A DNA stretch of 64,000 nt from Thiothrix subterranea (GCF_016772315.1 NZ_CP053482.1:3591501-3655500), one strand, 5' to 3'. Positions 24,324-33,536 are shown, counted from the stretch's first letter. Program-made: numbers and translations. Notes: generated by a model from the letters alone, not told the origin.

Positions 24324-27013
24324 TGATGCGTCGCCTCATCTGGCTAGGTTTGCTGTGTTGTCTGTTGGGAAAGCTGGCAAGCGCCGCGCCGCCTACCTTA
24401 GAACCTGTGACCGTACAATTGAAATGGCAACCGCAGTTCCAATTTGCGGGGTATTACGCTGCGTTGGAATACGGCTTTTTCCATGAGGAAGGGCTGGATG
24501 TCACGTTAGTACCCGGCGGTTCAGACATTGCGCCGCTGATTGAGGTCATGGAAGGGCGAGCAGACTACGCGATTGAGGCGGGGGACTTGGTGTACTACCG
24601 GTTGCAAGGCAAGCCGGTGGTGGCGTTAGCAAGCATTTTCCAGCATTCGCCCGCGATGTTGATGACTGAGGGCAAGGCGGGTTTGCGCACCCCGCACGAT
24701 TTAGCCCATAAACGCATTGGAATGCAGGTCGGCGGGCAGCCGCTGGTGGAAATTGCGGCGATGTTTGTGAACGAAGGCGTGACGTTGGATGCCTTGGCAT
24801 TGCAACCGAATCGACCGGGCATGACGGCGTTGCTGTCGGGGCAGGTGGATGCGGAATACGGTTACATGACCAGTGAGCCGTTCTTCAATCAGCAGGCGGG
24901 GCGAGATATCCACTACATTCAGCCGATCACTTACGGGGTGGATTTTTACGGCGATACTTTGTTTACCAGTGAACGCCACCTAGAGGAACACCCCGCGCAA
25001 GTGGCGGCGTTACGCCGTGCGGTGGTGCGCGGTTGGCAATACGCGCTGGAAAATCCCGATGATATGATCACGGTGTTGCTGAAACGTTACCCGCAGTTGA
25101 ACCGTGAGGCGTTGCAGTTTGAAGCGGCGCGTATCCACGAGTTGGTGAAGCCGGATATTGTCAAAATCGGTCACATGAATTCGGAACGCTGGCGGCGTAT
25201 GGCGGATACCTTCGTCAAGTTGGGGATGGTCAAAGACACTAGTAAGCTGGATGGTTTTTTGTACGACCCCGACCAGAAGCCGGATTACCGCTGGTTGTGG
25301 TGGGTACTCGGCGGATTTGGGGTGGTGGCGCTGTTGGGCTTTGTCGGCAGTGGCATGGTGGCGTGGTTCAATGGGCGTTTGCAGGAGAAAAATACCTTAT
25401 TGCAACACTCGGTTACTGCCCAGCAAGCCAGTGAGCAGTTATTGCAGGAAAGCCAGCGTTCCTTGCAGAGTTTGATCGGCAACTTACCGGGGATGGCTTA
25501 CCGTTGCCACAACGATGCGGATTGGACGATGGAATTTGTCAGCGAAGGCTGCGAAGCCCTGACGGGTTATCCCGCTGAATGGTTGATTGCGTCACAGCGA
25601 TTGACGTGGACGCATTTGATTCACCCTGATGACCGTGCGGGGGTGACAGCGACAGTGGTTAAGGCGAGTTCGGCGCGGCATCCGTTCCAGTTGAGTTACC
25701 GGATACAGCACCGTTCGTGTGAATGGCGTTGGGTGTGGGAGCAAGGGCATTGCGTGGCTTACGATGCAGCGGGCGAGCCGCTGATGTTGGAAGGCTTGAT
25801 CATGGACATTACTTCGCAGGTCGATGTTCAGCAGAAATTACAGCAAGCCAAGGAACAAGCGGATACGGCGACGCGTGCCAAATCCATTTTCCTTGCCAAT
25901 ATCAGTCATGAAATCCGCACGCCGTTGAATGCGGTCACGGGTTTGGCGCAATTGCTGCAACAGGAAAGTTTGCAGGGTAAGCAGCGGGATTACGCGGAAA
26001 AACTGCATAGTTCCTCACGCTTATTGCTGGGGATTGTGGAAGATGTGATGGACTTTTCCTGCATCGAAGCAGGGGAGGTGGTGTTGCGCCCTGTGCCGTT
26101 TAATGTGCGGGGGATTCTGCAAAGTGTCCGGCACATTGTGCAAGATGCCGTGACTGCCAAGGGCTTGGCGTTTCGGTTGGAGGTACAAGACGCTATTCCG
26201 GCGGTGTTGGTGGGCGACCCGTTGCGCCTGAGCCAAGTGCTGAATAATTTGCTGATTAATGCAGTTAAATTTACCAATAAGGGTAGCATTTCTTTGCATG
26301 TGAGCTTGCAAGCGCAGAAGGCAGATAAGGTTCGGTTGCACTTCAGTGTGCGGGATACGGGGATTGGGATTCCGGCGAATCAGCGTGAGAGTTTGTTTGA
26401 GCCATTCGTGCGGATTGATTCCGGTGAGCATGAAGCGGTGAAAGGCGCGGGTTTGGGCTTATCCATCAGCCGCCATTTGGTGGAGTTGATGGGCGGTGCG
26501 ATTAGCGTGGAAAGCATTCCCGGCGTGGGCAGTGAATTCGCTTTCAGTGCAGATTTTGGGTGTGAAGCCGCGTCTACGCTGTTGCCTGATGCGCCAACAC
26601 CTGCCGCTGATACCGCACAGACGTTGCTGACGGGGGCGCGGATTTTGGTGGTGGATGATGATGCGTTGAACCTGATGATCTGCACGGAGTTGTTGCGCAT
26701 TTTCGGTTGTGTTACCGAGCAGGCGGAAAATGCTACGCAAGCGCGGGGGGCATTGATGGCGAATACCTTCGATCTGGTGTTGATGGATATTGAGATGCCG
26801 GGGATGACGGGCGATGCGTTAACCCGTCAATTGCGGACTAATCCGCGTTGGCAAGCGTTGCCGATTATTGCGATGACCGCTCATGCTTCGACGACGATTC
26901 GCGAACATTGCCTCGCCAGTGGGATGAGTGATTATCTGGCGAAACCGTTTGAGGTGGCGCAATTGCGGGCGATGTTGGTGCGGTGGTTGGCGGAGAGAGC
27001 GTCGCATGATTAG
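24323..27013 (+). CDS. Hybrid sensor histidine kinase with an NMT1/THI5-type periplasmic sensor domain
   Basis: 896 residues starting at an ATG overlapping the lpxH stop. A signal peptide (R-R-L-I-W-L-G-L-L-C-C...A-S-A-A) is followed by a periplasmic NMT1/THI5-like substrate-binding domain at about 28-310 (V-T-V-Q-L-K-W-Q-P-Q-F-Q-F-A-G-Y-Y). Then come one transmembrane helix near 322-347, a PAS domain from ~372, HisKA with N-I-S-H-E-I-R-T-P-L near 529, HATPase with N-box near 639, and a receiver domain whose Asp lies in V-L-M-D-I-E-M-P near 818. The binding domain suggests a pyrimidine, thiamine-precursor or nitrate/sulfonate-like ligand. There is no DNA-binding output, so a separate Hpt or response regulator partner is needed. 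Confidence 0.88.
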   Translation: MMRRLIWLGLLCCLLGKLASAAPPTLEPVTVQLKWQPQFQFAGYYAALEYGFFHEEGLDVTLVPGGSDIAPLIEVMEGRADYAIEAGDLVYYRLQGKPVVALASIFQHSPAMLMTEGKAGLRTPHDLAHKRIGMQVGGQPLVEIAAMFVNEGVTLDALALQPNRPGMTALLSGQVDAEYGYMTSEPFFNQQAGRDIHYIQPITYGVDFYGDTLFTSERHLEEHPAQVAALRRAVVRGWQYALENPDDMITVLLKRYPQLNREALQFEAARIHELVKPDIVKIGHMNSERWRRMADTFVKLGMVKDTSKLDGFLYDPDQKPDYRWLWWVLGGFGVVALLGFVGSGMVAWFNGRLQEKNTLLQHSVTAQQASEQLLQESQRSLQSLIGNLPGMAYRCHNDADWTMEFVSEGCEALTGYPAEWLIASQRLTWTHLIHPDDRAGVTATVVKASSARHPFQLSYRIQHRSCEWRWVWEQGHCVAYDAAGEPLMLEGLIMDITSQVDVQQKLQQAKEQADTATRAKSIFLANISHEIRTPLNAVTGLAQLLQQESLQGKQRDYAEKLHSSSRLLLGIVEDVMDFSCIEAGEVVLRPVPFNVRGILQSVRHIVQDAVTAKGLAFRLEVQDAIPAVLVGDPLRLSQVLNNLLINAVKFTNKGSISLHVSLQAQKADKVRLHFSVRDTGIGIPANQRESLFEPFVRIDSGEHEAVKGAGLGLSISRHLVELMGGAISVESIPGVGSEFAFSADFGCEAASTLLPDAPTPAADTAQTLLTGARILVVDDDALNLMICTELLRIFGCVTEQAENATQARGALMANTFDLVLMDIEMPGMTGDALTRQLRTNPRWQALPIIAMTAHASTTIREHCLASGMSDYLAKPFEVAQLRAMLVRWLAERASHD

Positions 27014-27029
27014 CATGTGGATGATGATT

Positions 27030-27257
27030 TCATGATGCTGTATCTCCCATTGCTTTCCGTAACAGTTCAATCCCGCGTTCGGTTTTGCCGCGTCCACGTT
27101 CTGCCCTGGCCTTGAAGCGGGTTTCAGCGTCGAAACTTGCCAGCAGTAGGGTTGTCATTTCGTTCATGAGTTGGTTGACGCTCATGCCGCGTTGCTTTGC
27201 CAACACACTCAGGCGTTGGTGTTTGTCATCGGGTAGGCGTAAGGTGATGGCTGTCAT
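27030..27257 (-). CDS. Ribbon-helix-helix antitoxin, pair 2
   Basis: A 75-residue protein with the same layout as the antitoxin at 16175-16405: strand I-T-L-R-L-P-D-D, helix with R-L-S-V-L-A, turn G-M-S-V-N-Q-L-M, and the shared D-A-E-T-R-F-K-x-R-A block before the C-terminus. Its start codon overlaps the end of the PIN gene by four bases. The two antitoxins are clearly related but differ at many positions, so they probably arose by an old duplication or by separate arrivals, and may not neutralise each other's toxins. Confidence 0.78.
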   Translation of the reverse strand: MTAITLRLPDDKHQRLSVLAKQRGMSVNQLMNEMTTLLLASFDAETRFKARAERGRGKTERGIELLRKAMGDTAS

Positions 27258-27676
27258 GAGAATACCTCCGCAAAAAACTGTTCGGGTGGACGGATATGAA
27301 GCTCAGGGAATTTTAACTCCATCTGTTTGAAATCACGTAGATTATAAGTAATGAGATAGCGAGCATTACCAGCAACAGCCAGTTCAATCAGATGATTATC
27401 GCCTTCATCGCGTAGGTTAGGCCGCCAAGCATAATAAACCGGTGTCCATTGGCAGTGGCTGAGAAAAATATCCAGCAACTCGTCCCGTTCCTGCTGATTC
27501 AGGCGCGACTTGGTGAATAAATCATCCCGACCCAATATATCCTCATATTCAGCCAGCAAAGCAACACCCATCAATGGCGTGAACAGCTCTTGCAAGCAAT
27601 TCATCACCAGCTTGTTTGCTGCCCCTTGACCGATACAAGCACCAAGGAAAATGTTGGTATCCAAGACTATGTTCAT
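27254..27676 (-). CDS. PIN-domain toxin (COG1569-like), pair 2
   Basis: A 140-residue PIN nuclease related to that at 16405-16839. The acidic residues are in V-L-D-T-N-I-F at 4-10, E-Y-E-D-I near 43-47 and R-D-E-G-D-N-H-L near 88-95. The block Y-Y-A-W-R-P-N-L-R-D-E is nearly identical between the two toxins. The gene comes first in its operon, with the antitoxin second. Predicted function: Mg2+-dependent RNA cleavage released on antitoxin decay. It flanks the AT-rich broken ATPase gene, so this is an accessory region. Confidence 0.8.
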   Translation of the reverse strand: MNIVLDTNIFLGACIGQGAANKLVMNCLQELFTPLMGVALLAEYEDILGRDDLFTKSRLNQQERDELLDIFLSHCQWTPVYYAWRPNLRDEGDNHLIELAVAGNARYLITYNLRDFKQMELKFPELHIRPPEQFFAEVFS

Positions 27677-29245
27677 TTCAGAATGGTATCACTCTTGCCA
27701 CCACTACTGCTAGTAGTTAAATTTTTATAAAGTGGTGAAAATTTGTTACTTATCGACTATGATTGAGTGAGCTTAATTCACTTCCAGCAGTAATACCCAA
27801 TCATTTAATATGTTGCCGTGACTTAGATGAAAAAAATAGACTTTCAAGTAGATGCAAGGCTTGCCAAACTTCTGGCTAGTTATCGTTCTTCTGAACTAGC
27901 TCTGAAAGAGTTGGTCGATAATGCTTGGGATGCTGACGCGGAAACTATAAAAATTGACATTCCTACTCCTATGAGTGGTGAACCCCTCATCATAGAAGAT
28001 GATGGAACGGGAATGACAGAAGCCGAACTGCGAAATGAATACTTCCTGATTGCAAGTGATCGCCGCCAAAGACGAGGTGAGCTTACTAAAGGGAAAAATC
28101 GAAAAGTGAAGGGTAAAAAAGGAATAGGTAAATTTGCAGGTTTGATGGTCGCAAGCTCTATGTCTTTTGAAACTTGGGCGCGTGGTAAAAAGTGTCAATT
28201 TGTTATTACGAAAAATGATTATGACTCGGCAACGGATATAGAGAAACTTTCAATACCATTTACTTCAATTGATTATGCGAAAGAAAAACAGGGAGTTCGC
28301 ATAATATTGCGTGACCTTAATCAGTCTTTAGCTTATCCAGTTGCAGATAAACTCAGGCAGCTACTTTTGCGAGAGTATGGACGTGAAAATGGATTTTCTA
28401 TTATTATAGACAATAAAGAGTTGGGTGTGGATGATCTTCAAGGTGATTTCTCAGATCATTCTAAAAAATTAGAAAAAATAGGAAATGTTTCTTTGAGGTT
28501 TTCTATATCAGATCAAAAGTCGAATCTTAGGCAGCCAGGTCTTTCAATCAGAGTTGATGGTAAGATTATCGGGAAGCCAAGCTTCTTTGATTTAGATAAA
28601 CTAGATTACTTCCCTCAAAAATTGCTTAAAAAGCTATATGGAGAAGTAGAAGCTGATGGGCTGGTTGATCATGTTACAGCAGACTGGGGAGCTTTGATTG
28701 AAAATAGTCATCTTTATTTGGAATTAAAAAATTATATAGAACCAATATTGATAGAAAGATTTAATGAAGTATATGGTCGTGAAATTAACCTTGCACAAGC
28801 AAGATTAAAACGATCAGTTGATGCTAGATTATCAAAACTTCCTGAGTATAAAAGAGAGTTTGCTGATAAAGCTTTTAAGAAGGTTGCAGAAAAGTATTAC
28901 GGAGAATCAGAATCAAGGGTTACACCTATTGTTAATGTTATTTTGGATGCATTAGAGCGTACTGATTACAGAACCATTATTGAATATATACATGATACTA
29001 AGCACTCCGATGTTGCTAAGATAGCTGAAGTTCTTTCAGAGTTTGGTTTGCTTGAATTGGCTATGATTGGCGAACAAGGTAAAGCACGGCTTGAATTTTT
29101 AGATAAGTTAGAAGAATTATGTGATAAGGATGAAACAGATGAGCAGATAATTCATGAGGCATTGGAAAATAATCTTTGGATGTTTGATGTTAAGTATACT
29201 TTATTCAGCAGTAATAAAACACTTAAAAAACAAATTGAAAATTAT

Positions 29246-30516
29246 CTCTGTACACGACAATTCTCCTAACCCATTGAATTTTTATTAAACGAAAACGGCT
29301 TGAATCTCATACGTCCATCCTCTATCACCATGAATTGAGGTGGACAAAGGAACAGGATCACGAGCCTGAGATTATCCAAGGCTTCACGTCCACTTCGGGT
29401 TAACAGATCAGTCAGGTAATCCAAGCCGTAGCGGAAGACGCTCTGCTCTTTACGCCCATGCTTTTTAACCTTCAACGGTTTGACGGCTTTTTCCTTCCAC
29501 TCCCCGACTTTATGCGCCCAACAGAAGCCAATGGCGAGCAATGCCATCATCTTTTTGATGCGTGGGGGCTTGGTGAAGTGAGTGGCTTCCATGTGGAAAC
29601 CGCGCCCTTTCAGGCATTGGAACAGATTTTCGATTTCCCAACGCAGTCGATAGGTGTCAATCGGGTCAGGGGTGTAGTGGTTGTTGGCGACAATCAGCAG
29701 TTCACCGCTTGCTAGCTTCGAGCCGCTCAACCAAACCCATTCCCCGCTGACTTCCCGACGGTGACGCAGAACACGCTGTTTACCCAGTTTCAAATTAGCA
29801 AACAGCGAACGAACGTGCATTTCTTGACCGTGTTTATCGGTCATCAACTGGTTTTCCTTGATGCGAATCAGGTAGGGAATTTCTTTGGAAGACAACCACT
29901 TCCACCATTCTCCACCAATAAATTCACGATCAGCCAGCACCCCAAGAATGTGGTTGCGCCCAAATTGGCTGATAAAACGTTGTAACAGCGCAATGCGTTC
30001 CCGTTGGTTAGAATTGCCGCGTTTGTTCAACACCATCCAGTAAACGGGTATCGCTGCCCCTTGATAAACAATCGCCAGTGTCAGAATGTTGAGATTGGAT
30101 TTTCCCCATTGCCAGTTCGTTCGATCCAGCGTGAGGTAGTAGTCCTGCCCGCTGAAGGCGAACAGGTTCATGATGAGGTGCGCTATATCATTGTAGTCAA
30201 AGAGCACTTGGCTAAAAAAGCGTTGCATCCGTCGATAGCGGGAAGCGATTTCCGTATCGCTGTCTATATGCACTGCCAACAAGGTCAAATTCATTTGACG
30301 CGCATTCAGCAGCGCCAGCAGCATTGACACAAAACAATCCAGACGGGGCTTGCCCCAACCTAAGTAGGCTTTTAAACTGTCTCTCAGTCCATCGTTCAGA
30401 TCCATTTCGCTCTCCTGTGTGGTAACTAGAGAGTAAAACATTGGGGCGATGGACTTCCATCTCTTATGTGGTGTGATACCTAAATCAATGGGTTAGAAGT
30501 TTTGTCGTGTACAGAG
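29246..30516 (-). mobile_element. IS4-family insertion sequence
   Basis: About 1271 bp with terminal inverted repeats CTCTGTACACGACAA at both ends (29246-29260 and, reversed, 30502-30516). The match extends to about 29 of 32 bases including C-T-A-A-C-C-C-A-T-T-G-A. It carries one transposase gene. The flanking bases (ttgaaaattat and gtcaaaatca) are not a duplication, which suggests a deletion next to the element or recombination between copies. The element interrupts the GHKL ATPase gene. Confidence 0.88.
29266..30405 (-). CDS. IS4-family DDE transposase
   Basis: I start at 30405 where GGAGA precedes the ATG by six to seven bases; the product has 379 residues. The DDE triad is visible: Asp in L-T-L-D-R-T-N-W, Asp in V-L-A-D-R-E-F, and Glu in the IS4 signature Y-R-L-R-W-E-I-E-N-L-F-Q-C-L-K, which fits Y-(2)-R-(3)-E-(6)-K exactly. 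The frame is intact, so the element may still be mobile. Confidence 0.92.
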   Translation of the reverse strand: MDLNDGLRDSLKAYLGWGKPRLDCFVSMLLALLNARQMNLTLLAVHIDSDTEIASRYRRMQRFFSQVLFDYNDIAHLIMNLFAFSGQDYYLTLDRTNWQWGKSNLNILTLAIVYQGAAIPVYWMVLNKRGNSNQRERIALLQRFISQFGRNHILGVLADREFIGGEWWKWLSSKEIPYLIRIKENQLMTDKHGQEMHVRSLFANLKLGKQRVLRHRREVSGEWVWLSGSKLASGELLIVANNHYTPDPIDTYRLRWEIENLFQCLKGRGFHMEATHFTKPPRIKKMMALLAIGFCWAHKVGEWKEKAVKPLKVKKHGRKEQSVFRYGLDYLTDLLTRSGREALDNLRLVILFLCPPQFMVIEDGRMRFKPFSFNKNSMG

Positions 30517-30632
30517 GTCAAAATCATGAGCCAAATGTAGAAATTTTCATATTCTCAGAACTCATCTCAAATGCAAGGCATCAGCTTAACTGGTTGTTAA
30601 AAGAGTTAGGTGGAAAAATCCATGCTTGAATA

Positions 30633-30800
30633 TCAATTTCCCACCAACCTGCGTTACAATTTTCTGATCTTCGTCTCAAATACCCAAACCAATTTCTTCT
30701 TTGCATCTATCAACCGCTTTTCCTACTGAATCTCACTCTGAGCATCAAGATCAGGCAGATGACTGAAGTGATTTAACTTGATTGAGGAGACTCTGATTGA
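30633..30800 (-). pseudogene. Possible C-terminal fragment of a type I restriction-modification subunit
   Basis: The 300-bp gap between the IS/ATPase remnant and phoR holds no intact gene. In one minus-strand frame it reads L-D-A-Q-S-E-I-Q, stop, E-K-R-L-I-D-A-K-K-K-L-V, then V-F-E-T-K-I-R-K-L, stop. This resembles the coiled C-terminus of HsdM/HsdS-type proteins (E-I-E-A-E-Q-x-L-V-x-A-N-x-x-L-I). With three stops in about 170 bp it would be a decayed fragment. This is a weak, pattern-based call. Confidence 0.3.
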
Positions 30801-30813
30801 GTCGATTGTACGC

Positions 30814-32112
30814 TTAATCCAACACCCGCTTCGCCGGAAAACACGCCTTGAACTCGGTATGCCCCGGCTTGCTGTCAATCGTCAGCTTGCCGTTATGCCA
30901 TTGCATCACATGCTTCACAATCGCTAACCCCAAACCCGTGCCACCGCTGGCACGCGACCGCCCTTCATCCACGCGGTAAAAGCGTTCGGTCAAATGCGGC
31001 AAGTGCTTTTCAGGAATGCCGGGGCCGTTGTCGATAATGCTCAAACAGGCTTGCCCATCGTCAGTGCTTTCCCAGTGAATGCGGATGGTTGTACCAACGG
31101 GGGTATGTTTCACCGCATTCGCCAGCAAGTTGGTAATGACGCTGTTAATGTCTTTTTCCGAGCCGCACACGCACAAATCGGGTTCGATTTGGGTTTCCAA
31201 CAGGTGCGTATCGCTGGCTAGGGTGTCGCTGATGGCTTTAATACTGCTTTCCAACATCGCAGGCACATCGACACGATTGCCCATCAGCGGCGTGGTTTCC
31301 TGACTTTCCAGCCGTGACAACGCCAGCATATCGCTGATGATTTGCTGCATTCGGGCGGCTTGCTCTTGCGACTGTTGCAACGGTGCTTTGAGGTACTCTG
31401 GTAATTCCGGGTCTTGTTCAAACAGCTCAATGTAGCCGGTCAACACGGTTAACGGCGTGCGCAATTCGTGGGAAGCGTTGGCAATGAAGGCTTTACGGGT
31501 TTTCTGCAATTGCACGCCTTCGCTAATGTCGCGCACGCTCAACACCCGCGAGCCGCCTTGCAAGGGTAAGAGGCGAGCGCGTAAGGTTAAATTGCTATGG
31601 CGTGGCGACGGAAACGTGACTCGGCGTTCACTGTTTTCTTCCAGCAATTTGTGCAAATCGGGGTTGCGCAACAAGGTATCGACCCGTTTGCCGCGATCAA
31701 CCGCATCGCGAATATTCAGCAACTTAGCCGCTGATTTGTTTGCCCACTGAATGTGATTGTCGGCATCCAACAACACCGCCGCATCGGGCAAAGCGGACAG
31801 GACATTATCAAAGCGCGTCAGTAATTCCTGCTGTTTGCGTTTGCGTTCCAGACTTTTTTGTTGGGATTTCTGGAAAAGGTAAGCAATTTGTTCCCATGCG
31901 CCGTCGCTGTCGGGCATTTCTTCAGGCTTTTGCCCATTGGTGAGCCAGCGTTGCAATTGGTAGAGCTTGTGCAACATCCAGCCAATATAGCCGAGCAAGA
32001 CAAGCACCATAATGGGGAAAGGGTAGGGTGTGAACCATGCAAGCGAAAAACCGCCGCCTACTACGAGAGCCAGCCGGTAGCGTTCCACACTCCAATAGTT
32101 GTTCGGCATCAA
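30814..32112 (-). CDS. phoR: Phosphate regulon sensor kinase PhoR
   Basis: A 432-residue histidine kinase. The N-terminal membrane region (two helices within ~8-45) is followed by a charged linker, a PAS domain at about 105-190 (L-D-A-D-N-H-I-Q-W-A-N), then HisKA with N-A-S-H-E-L-R-T-P-L-T near 213 and HATPase with N-L-L-A-N-A-V-K-H-T-P. PhoR phosphorylates PhoB when Pi is low and dephosphorylates it when the PstSCAB-PhoU complex signals plenty. Its ATG overlaps the phoB stop (ATGA). It is the last gene of pstC-pstA-pstB-phoU-phoB-phoR. Confidence 0.95.
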   Translation of the reverse strand: MMPNNYWSVERYRLALVVGGGFSLAWFTPYPFPIMVLVLLGYIGWMLHKLYQLQRWLTNGQKPEEMPDSDGAWEQIAYLFQKSQQKSLERKRKQQELLTRFDNVLSALPDAAVLLDADNHIQWANKSAAKLLNIRDAVDRGKRVDTLLRNPDLHKLLEENSERRVTFPSPRHSNLTLRARLLPLQGGSRVLSVRDISEGVQLQKTRKAFIANASHELRTPLTVLTGYIELFEQDPELPEYLKAPLQQSQEQAARMQQIISDMLALSRLESQETTPLMGNRVDVPAMLESSIKAISDTLASDTHLLETQIEPDLCVCGSEKDINSVITNLLANAVKHTPVGTTIRIHWESTDDGQACLSIIDNGPGIPEKHLPHLTERFYRVDEGRSRASGGTGLGLAIVKHVMQWHNGKLTIDSKPGHTEFKACFPAKRVLD

Positions 32113-32813
32113 TCACCTATCGACTCGATTGCACTAAATAAATAGCCTGCGCCCCGGATGGTTTGAATCACATTATCGGCGGCGTAGGTCTTCAACGTTT
32201 TGCGCAAGCGTAGCACATGCACATCAACGGTGCGTTCTTCGATATAGGTATTTTGACCCCAGACAAAATCCAGCAATTGAGCGCGGGAATAGACTTTTTC
32301 GGGGTGCTGCATGAAAAATTCGAGCAGGCGGTATTCGGTCGTGCCGAGATGCACGGGTGCACCATCAATGCGCAATTGGTGCGCATCTTGGTTGAGTTGT
32401 AAGCGTCCGGCGTTAATCACCCGCAGCTCGTCGAAACCGTCGGTACGGCGCAACAGGGCTTTGATCCGCGCACTTAGGGCTTTCAGCGACACGGGTTTGA
32501 TCAGGTAATCATCCGCGCCCGCATCCAGCCCGTGGATCATGTCATCCTCTTCGCTTTTGGCGGTGAGCATAATGATCGGAATATCGCGGGTCAGCGGATC
32601 GCTGCGAAACCGCCGGATGAGTTCGGGGCCGGAAAGATCCGGCAGCATCCAATCCACCAACATTAAGTCGGGTAACTGGTCTGCGGCCAGATCACGCGCC
32701 GCCCGTGCATCGGCGGCTTCCATCACCCAATAGCCTTCGCGCTCCAGCGAAAAGCGGATCATGCCCCGGATGGCGGCTTCATCCTCAATGCACAAGATAC
32801 GTTTCTTACTCAC
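32109..32813 (-). CDS. phoB: Phosphate regulon response regulator PhoB
   Basis: A 234-residue OmpR-family regulator. The receiver domain has I-E-D-E-A-A-I, the phosphoacceptor in M-L-V-D-W-M-L-P-D-L-S-G and Lys in Y-L-I-K-P-V. The D-W-M-L-P version of this motif is typical of PhoB. The winged helix covers ~130-230. When phosphorylated it binds tandem 7-bp half-sites at 11-bp spacing, and such sites are found upstream of many genes in this window. Its start overlaps the end of phoU by 8 bp. Confidence 0.95.
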   Translation of the reverse strand: MSKKRILCIEDEAAIRGMIRFSLEREGYWVMEAADARAARDLAADQLPDLMLVDWMLPDLSGPELIRRFRSDPLTRDIPIIMLTAKSEEDDMIHGLDAGADDYLIKPVSLKALSARIKALLRRTDGFDELRVINAGRLQLNQDAHQLRIDGAPVHLGTTEYRLLEFFMQHPEKVYSRAQLLDFVWGQNTYIEERTVDVHVLRLRKTLKTYAADNVIQTIRGAGYLFSAIESIGD

Positions 32814-33522
32814 CCAACAACGCTTCGCGGATGCTTTCTAAATTGGTGTGGCGCACATCCTTGCCTTTCACCAAGTAGATCACGTATTCGCAAATGTTTT
32901 TGCAGTGATCGCCGACCCGTTCCAATGAACGCGCACACCAAGTGACATTCAGGCTGTCTTTGATATTGCGCGGGTCTTCCAACATGCGGGTGTAGAGCTG
33001 GCGGGTAATCGAATCGAATTCCTCATCCACTTGTTGGTCGTTTTTCACTACCTGCATGGCTTGAGCAACATCTAAACGTGCCAGCGCGTCTAGCGTATCG
33101 CTCAACATGGCTTTGACGTGTTCGCCCAAGTGACGCAGCGAATTGTGCAAATCGCCGTAAGTCGGGGTTTCTGCCATTTCCACCGCGTAACGCCCGACTT
33201 TTTCCGCTTCGTCACCAATGCGCTCAAGGTCGGTAATGACTTTGATAATGGTGATCAGCAAGCGCAAATCACCAGCGGTTGGTTGGCGACGTGCAATGAT
33301 TTCAGCGCAATGTTCGTCGAGCATGATTTCCATGGCGTTGATTTCATGGTCGGAATACGCGACTTTTTCACCCAAGGCACTGTCGCGATCCAGCAAGGCT
33401 TTGATGGCATTGCTGACTTGCGCTTCGACCAAGCCGCCCATTGTCATCAGTTTGCTACGGGCTTCTTCCAGCTCGCTATTGTATTTTTGAGACGTATGTT
33501 GTGTTGTGTTCATGTTTTCCAT
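32806..33522 (-). CDS. phoU: Phosphate signalling protein PhoU
   Basis: A 238-residue, all-helical protein with the two PhoU repeats: residues ~20-115 with E-I-N-A-M-E-I-M-L-D-E-H-C and D-L-E-R-I-G-D-E-A-E, and ~120-225 with S-L-E-R-V-G-D-H-C-K-N-I. The two E-R-I/V-G-D metal-binding motifs are intact. PhoU links the Pst transporter to PhoR and keeps PhoB inactive at high Pi. A start at 33513 (M-N-T-T-Q-H) is equally possible. It lies between pstB and phoB in the operon. Confidence 0.95.
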   Translation of the reverse strand: MENMNTTQHTSQKYNSELEEARSKLMTMGGLVEAQVSNAIKALLDRDSALGEKVAYSDHEINAMEIMLDEHCAEIIARRQPTAGDLRLLITIIKVITDLERIGDEAEKVGRYAVEMAETPTYGDLHNSLRHLGEHVKAMLSDTLDALARLDVAQAMQVVKNDQQVDEEFDSITRQLYTRMLEDPRNIKDSLNVTWCARSLERVGDHCKNICEYVIYLVKGKDVRHTNLESIREALLGE

Positions 33523-33536
33523 ACCCCGTACCGCCT

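Larger units (their letters stand above)
27827..30629 (+). pseudogene. GHKL ATPase gene with a Shedu-like C-terminal region, interrupted by an IS4-family element
   Basis: The 5' part (27827-29245) encodes a GHKL ATPase: L-A-L-K-E-L-V-D-N-A-W-D-A-D-A near residue 24, D-D-G-T-G-M near 58 and K-K-G-I-G-K-F-A-G near 97. After a helical region it reaches E-N-N-L-W-M-F near 450, which resembles the opening of Shedu/DUF4263 nuclease domains. The IS then intervenes. Beyond it, 30516-30629 continues an open frame (E-P-N-V-E-I-F-I-F-S-E-L, then A-R-H-Q-L-N-W-L-L-K-E-L) ending in TGA, which looks like the original C-terminus. No target duplication is seen and the nuclease core is absent, so sequence was deleted at insertion. 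The gene is visibly AT-richer than its neighbours, suggesting horizontal transfer. A defence role is inference. Confidence 0.7.

Noticed and set aside
29237-30526. Target-site duplication for the IS4-family element
   Set aside because: Flanks ttgaaaattat and gtcaaaatca are not repeats of each other at any offset tried.
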